In this document: in pieces, positions 13,284 to 16,308 of the stretch
Layout of the letters: every line of letters begins with the position of its first letter
Numbering within the stretch: position 1 is the stretch's first letter
Source of the DNA: JAZFSZ01 sp036446455
GTDB lineage: Bacteria > Pseudomonadota > Gammaproteobacteria > Acidiferrobacterales > JAJDNE01
Direction: 5' to 3'
Length of the DNA stretch: 16,308 bases
Assembly (NCBI GenBank): GCA_036446455.1
Contig: JAZFSZ010000097.1
Coordinates: forward strand, 1-16,308
Position numbers and translations under genes: made by a program
Notes under the pieces: model-generated
The model's database searches: none
The model's input: the letters and a program-made list of their open reading frames with translations, nothing else
What the model was told of the DNA's origin: nothing

Positions 13284-16200
13284 AGCTTGGTCTCTCCGTT
13301 GAGTTTCTTGTGCAAATCCTGCAGTGGTATGACACCGAATTCTCCTGCCTGTTTGTGACCCTCACAAGCGGCACGGGCGGCGGCCAGAGTGGTGTAATTG
13401 GTCAGGTGACGCAATAGTGCTTCGCGCCGGATATCATAAGAATCTTCACGGCTCTGTTTGTTCGATAGCGTGTTAATGATGATATCAATTTCATCGTTGA
13501 CAATCATGTCGACAATATTGGGGCGGCCTTCCGATATCTTGTTCACGCGTCGCACTGTAATACCACTCTTTTCAATGGCAATTGCCGTACCGCGCGTTGC
13601 CAGTATCTCAAACCCATTTTCGCTGAAATAGCGCGCCACATCGATTACTGATTTCTGGTCTTCATCGCGCACACTGATAAAAATCCTGCCGCTGGCGGGA
13701 ATTTCATTGCCCGCTGCCAACTGCGATTTTGAAAAGGCTTCACCAAAGGTCTTGCCCACACCCATGACTTCGCCGGTCGACCGCATCTCCGGGCCCAGGA
13801 GGGTGTCAACATTGGAAAACTTGATAAATGGAAATACCGCTTCTTTCACACAATAGTAGTCCGGGATAATCTCCTTCGCCACACCCTGTTCTTTGAGACT
13901 TTTGCCGACCATACAGCGTGCGGCAATCTTGGCAATGGGTTGTCCTGTCGCCTTGGAGACAAAAGGCACGGTGCGTGATGCACGCGGATTCACCTCCAGC
14001 ACGTAGATGTCACTTCCTTTTACCGCAAACTGGATATTCATCAATCCAACAACCTTGAGTGCCTTGGCCAGTTCTACAGTCTGGGTCCGCAATTCTTTCT
14101 GTATCTTTTTCGAAAGGCTGAAAGGCGGAAAAGAACAGGCGGAATCGCCCGAGTGTACACCGGCCTCTTCGATATGTTCCATGATGCCGCCAATGACGAC
14201 GTCTGTGCCATCACTTATCGCATCGACGTCGACTTCCGTTGCCTCGGTCAGATACCGGTCCAGCAATACAGGACTGTCTTGCGATACCGTCACCGCCAGG
14301 CGCATATAGGTCTCGAGATCTTGCTGGTTGTGAACGATCTCCATGGCGCGGCCGCCCAACACGTACGAGGGCCTCACCACCAGTGGGTAGCCGATTTTTT
14401 CTGCCTTTTTAACTGCTTCTTTAGTGGTGCGGGCAATGGCATTGGGCGGTTGCATCAAATTGCGGCGTTTCAGCAAGCGCTGGAAACGTTCGCGGTCTTC
14501 GGCCAGATCAATGGAATCGGGTGATGTGCCGATGATGGGTACGTTCTCAGCCTCAAGACCCCGTGCCAGTTTTAACGGTGTCTGGCCACCGTACTGCACA
14601 ATGACGCCGGTGGGGTTTTCCACACGGACGATTTCCAGCACATCCTCGAGGGTTAATGGCTCGAAGTACAATCGGTCCGAGGTATCGTAGTCTGTTGAAA
14701 CGGTCTCCGGATTACAATTGACCATGATGGTCTGATAGCCATCGTCGCGCATGGCAAACGCGGCATGTACACAGCAGTAATCAAACTCGATGCCCTGGCC
14801 GATGCGGTTGGGGCCACCACCGAGAATCATTATTTTCTTTTTGTCCTCCGGTGCAGACTCACATTCCTCTTCATAAGTGGAATACATATAGGCCGTGTGG
14901 GTTGCAAATTCGGCGGCACAGGAATCGACACGCTTGTACACCGGATGCACTTTTTTATCGCGGCGCAACTGACGGACTTTCTCTTCACTGCTGTTCAGCA
15001 GTTGCGCCAGTCGTCTGTCGGAAAAACCTTTGCGTTTCCATTCGCGCAAGCGATTCGCACTGATGTTTTTGCCGGCACTGCGTGCGATCGACTTTTCTGT
15101 TTCCACGAGATCGAAAATGGCATCGAGAAACCAGGGATCGATACGCGTTAGTTCGTAGATTTCATCAATTGACATGCCCACGCGAATAGCGTCGGCGATG
15201 TGCCAGAGTCGATCGGCGTTTGGTACCTTGAGATTGCGCGCAAGCCCCGGTTTGATTTCATCAAGGTCATAATTATCCGGCAGCCGTGACTCCAGGCCGT
15301 AGGAATCGATTTCCAGACTACGGATGGCTTTTTGCAGGGATTCCTGGAAGGTGCGACCAATAGCCATGGCCTCCCCCACGGATTTCATTTGCGTCGTCAA
15401 GGTAGCATCGGCGTTGGGGAACTTTTCGAACGTAAAACGCGGGAATTTGGTAACCACATAATCAATAGTCGGTTCGAACGAGGCCGGTGTCAGCCCACCG
15501 GTAATATCGTTACGTAACTCATCCAGCGTATAACCCACCGCCAGCTTGGCTGCAATCTTGGCAATCGGGAAACCAGTGGCCTTGGAAGCCAGGGCGGAAG
15601 AACGTGAAACCCGGGGGTTCATTTCAATAACCAACATGCGTCCATCGTCGGGATTAATGGCAAACTGCACGTTGGAACCGCCGGTATCGACACCGATCTC
15701 GCGCAATACCGCAATCGAGGCATCACGCATAATCTGGTATTCCTTGTCCGTCAGTGTCTGCGCCGGTACCACGGTAATGGAATCACCGGTATGCACCCCC
15801 ATGGGATCGAAATTTTCGATCGAACAGATAATGATGCAGTTGTCCTTGTGGTCGCGCACCACTTCCATCTCGTATTCTTTCCAACCGATAATGGATTCTT
15901 CGATCAGCAGTTCGCTGGTCGGTGACGCATCGAGCCCACGCTTGCAGATCTCGATAAACTCTTCACGGTTATAGGCCACCCCGCCACCGCTGCCGCCAAG
16001 CGTAAACGAGGGACGAATAATGGCCGGAAATCCGACCATGGCCTGCACCTGTTGCGCCTCTTCAAGGCTATGAGCAATAGCACCACGGGCGCATTCCAGA
16101 CCAATGCCTTCCATTGCCACCTTGAATTGCTCGCGGTCCTCGGCCTTATCAATGGCTTCCTTGGTGGCGCCAATCATTTCGACACCAAATTTTTCCAATA

Positions 16201-16308
16201 TACCTTCGCGCTCAAGATCCAGTGCGCAATTCAGTCCGGTCTGCCCCCCCATGGTCGGCAGTACTGCATCCGGTTTTTCTTTTTCAATAATGCGGGCGAC
16301 GGTCTTCC
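13280..16308 (-). CDS. carB: carbamoyl-phosphate synthase large subunit (N-terminus beyond right edge)
   Basis: This subunit uses glutamine-derived ammonia (from CarA), bicarbonate and two ATP to make carbamoyl phosphate for arginine and pyrimidines. About 1,008 codons are present, and roughly the first 65 residues are missing. The frame is open to the edge (..KPDAVLPTMGGQTGLN). Two homologous ATP-grasp halves are clear: TLGGSGGGVAYN, EMNPRVSRSSALASKATGFP in the first; GGGPNRIGQGIEFDY, VLGGRAMEIV, EVNPRASRTVPFVSKATGQP in the second. A helical oligomerisation domain lies between them. The C-terminal MGS-like allosteric domain contains EILATRGTA and IINTLSNKQSREDS. The gene is intact at its 3' end and overlaps greA by 4 nt. 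Confidence 0.99.
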   Translation of the reverse strand, partial: KTVARIIEKEKPDAVLPTMGGQTGLNCALDLEREGILEKFGVEMIGATKEAIDKAEDREQFKVAMEGIGLECARGAIAHSLEEAQQVQAMVGFPAIIRPSFTLGGSGGGVAYNREEFIEICKRGLDASPTSELLIEESIIGWKEYEMEVVRDHKDNCIIICSIENFDPMGVHTGDSITVVPAQTLTDKEYQIMRDASIAVLREIGVDTGGSNVQFAINPDDGRMLVIEMNPRVSRSSALASKATGFPIAKIAAKLAVGYTLDELRNDITGGLTPASFEPTIDYVVTKFPRFTFEKFPNADATLTTQMKSVGEAMAIGRTFQESLQKAIRSLEIDSYGLESRLPDNYDLDEIKPGLARNLKVPNADRLWHIADAIRVGMSIDEIYELTRIDPWFLDAIFDLVETEKSIARSAGKNISANRLREWKRKGFSDRRLAQLLNSSEEKVRQLRRDKKVHPVYKRVDSCAAEFATHTAYMYSTYEEECESAPEDKKKIMILGGGPNRIGQGIEFDYCCVHAAFAMRDDGYQTIMVNCNPETVSTDYDTSDRLYFEPLTLEDVLEIVRVENPTGVIVQYGGQTPLKLARGLEAENVPIIGTSPDSIDLAEDRERFQRLLKRRNLMQPPNAIARTTKEAVKKAEKIGYPLVVRPSYVLGGRAMEIVHNQQDLETYMRLAVTVSQDSPVLLDRYLTEATEVDVDAISDGTDVVIGGIMEHIEEAGVHSGDSACSFPPFSLSKKIQKELRTQTVELAKALKVVGLMNIQFAVKGSDIYVLEVNPRASRTVPFVSKATGQPIAKIAARCMVGKSLKEQGVAKEIIPDYYCVKEAVFPFIKFSNVDTLLGPEMRSTGEVMGVGKTFGEAFSKSQLAAGNEIPASGRIFISVRDEDQKSVIDVARYFSENGFEILATRGTAIAIEKSGITVRRVNKISEGRPNIVDMIVNDEIDIIINTLSNKQSREDSYDIRREALLRHLTNYTTLAAARAACEGHKQAGEFGVIPLQDLHKKLNGETKL

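Overview
The window is a stretch of core chromosome from a gammaproteobacterium, roughly 53% GC by eye. Almost every gene is on the minus strand, so it is best read from high to low coordinates. It opens with carB (cut by the right edge), greA and a DUF4149-type membrane protein gene. yhbY follows on the plus strand, then rlmE, ftsH, folP and glmM. After a gap come tpiA, secG, tRNA-Leu(GAG) and nuoA-nuoB-nuoC-nuoD (nuoD cut by the left edge). The carB/greA/yhbY/rlmE/ftsH/folP/glmM and secG/tRNA-Leu blocks match the classical gammaproteobacterial order. Separate nuoC and nuoD genes, and complex I directly after secG-tRNA-Leu, argue against Enterobacterales or Pseudomonas, which have a fused nuoCD. 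They point to a branch such as the Chromatiales, Xanthomonadales, Thiotrichales or Legionellales. This placement is inference from gene order and protein similarity remembered by eye.

The core genes fall into working groups. carB (carbamoyl phosphate for arginine and pyrimidines) overlaps greA (transcript cleavage factor) by 4 nt, and the DUF4149 gene follows closely. rlmE and yhbY act on the 23S rRNA and the 50S subunit and are divergently arranged. ftsH, folP and glmM are packed together (membrane protease, folate synthesis, amino-sugar synthesis for the cell wall). tpiA, secG and tRNA-Leu form a second run. nuoABCD begins the respiratory complex I operon behind its own candidate promoter.

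The unusual part is about 3.9 kb between glmM and tpiA (about 3,190-7,050), where I expected these two genes to be close neighbours. It holds a LysR-type regulator, a divergently transcribed SulP transporter that closely resembles the cyanobacterial Na+/bicarbonate transporter BicA, a 77-residue protein of unknown function convergent with the transporter across a strong two-way terminator, and a 250-bp GC-rich non-coding composite repeat. I read this as an accessory inorganic-carbon (or other anion) uptake module inserted into a conserved core cluster. That would fit an autotrophic or CO2-fixing lifestyle, but the window alone does not prove it.

Start codons are unusually often non-ATG: GTG for nuoD, glmM and folP, and TTG for ftsH. 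The three gene-free stretches above 300 bases (about 1,623-1,946, 4,308-4,685 and 6,712-7,051) are described individually. I found no CRISPR array, insertion sequence, prophage or rRNA gene.
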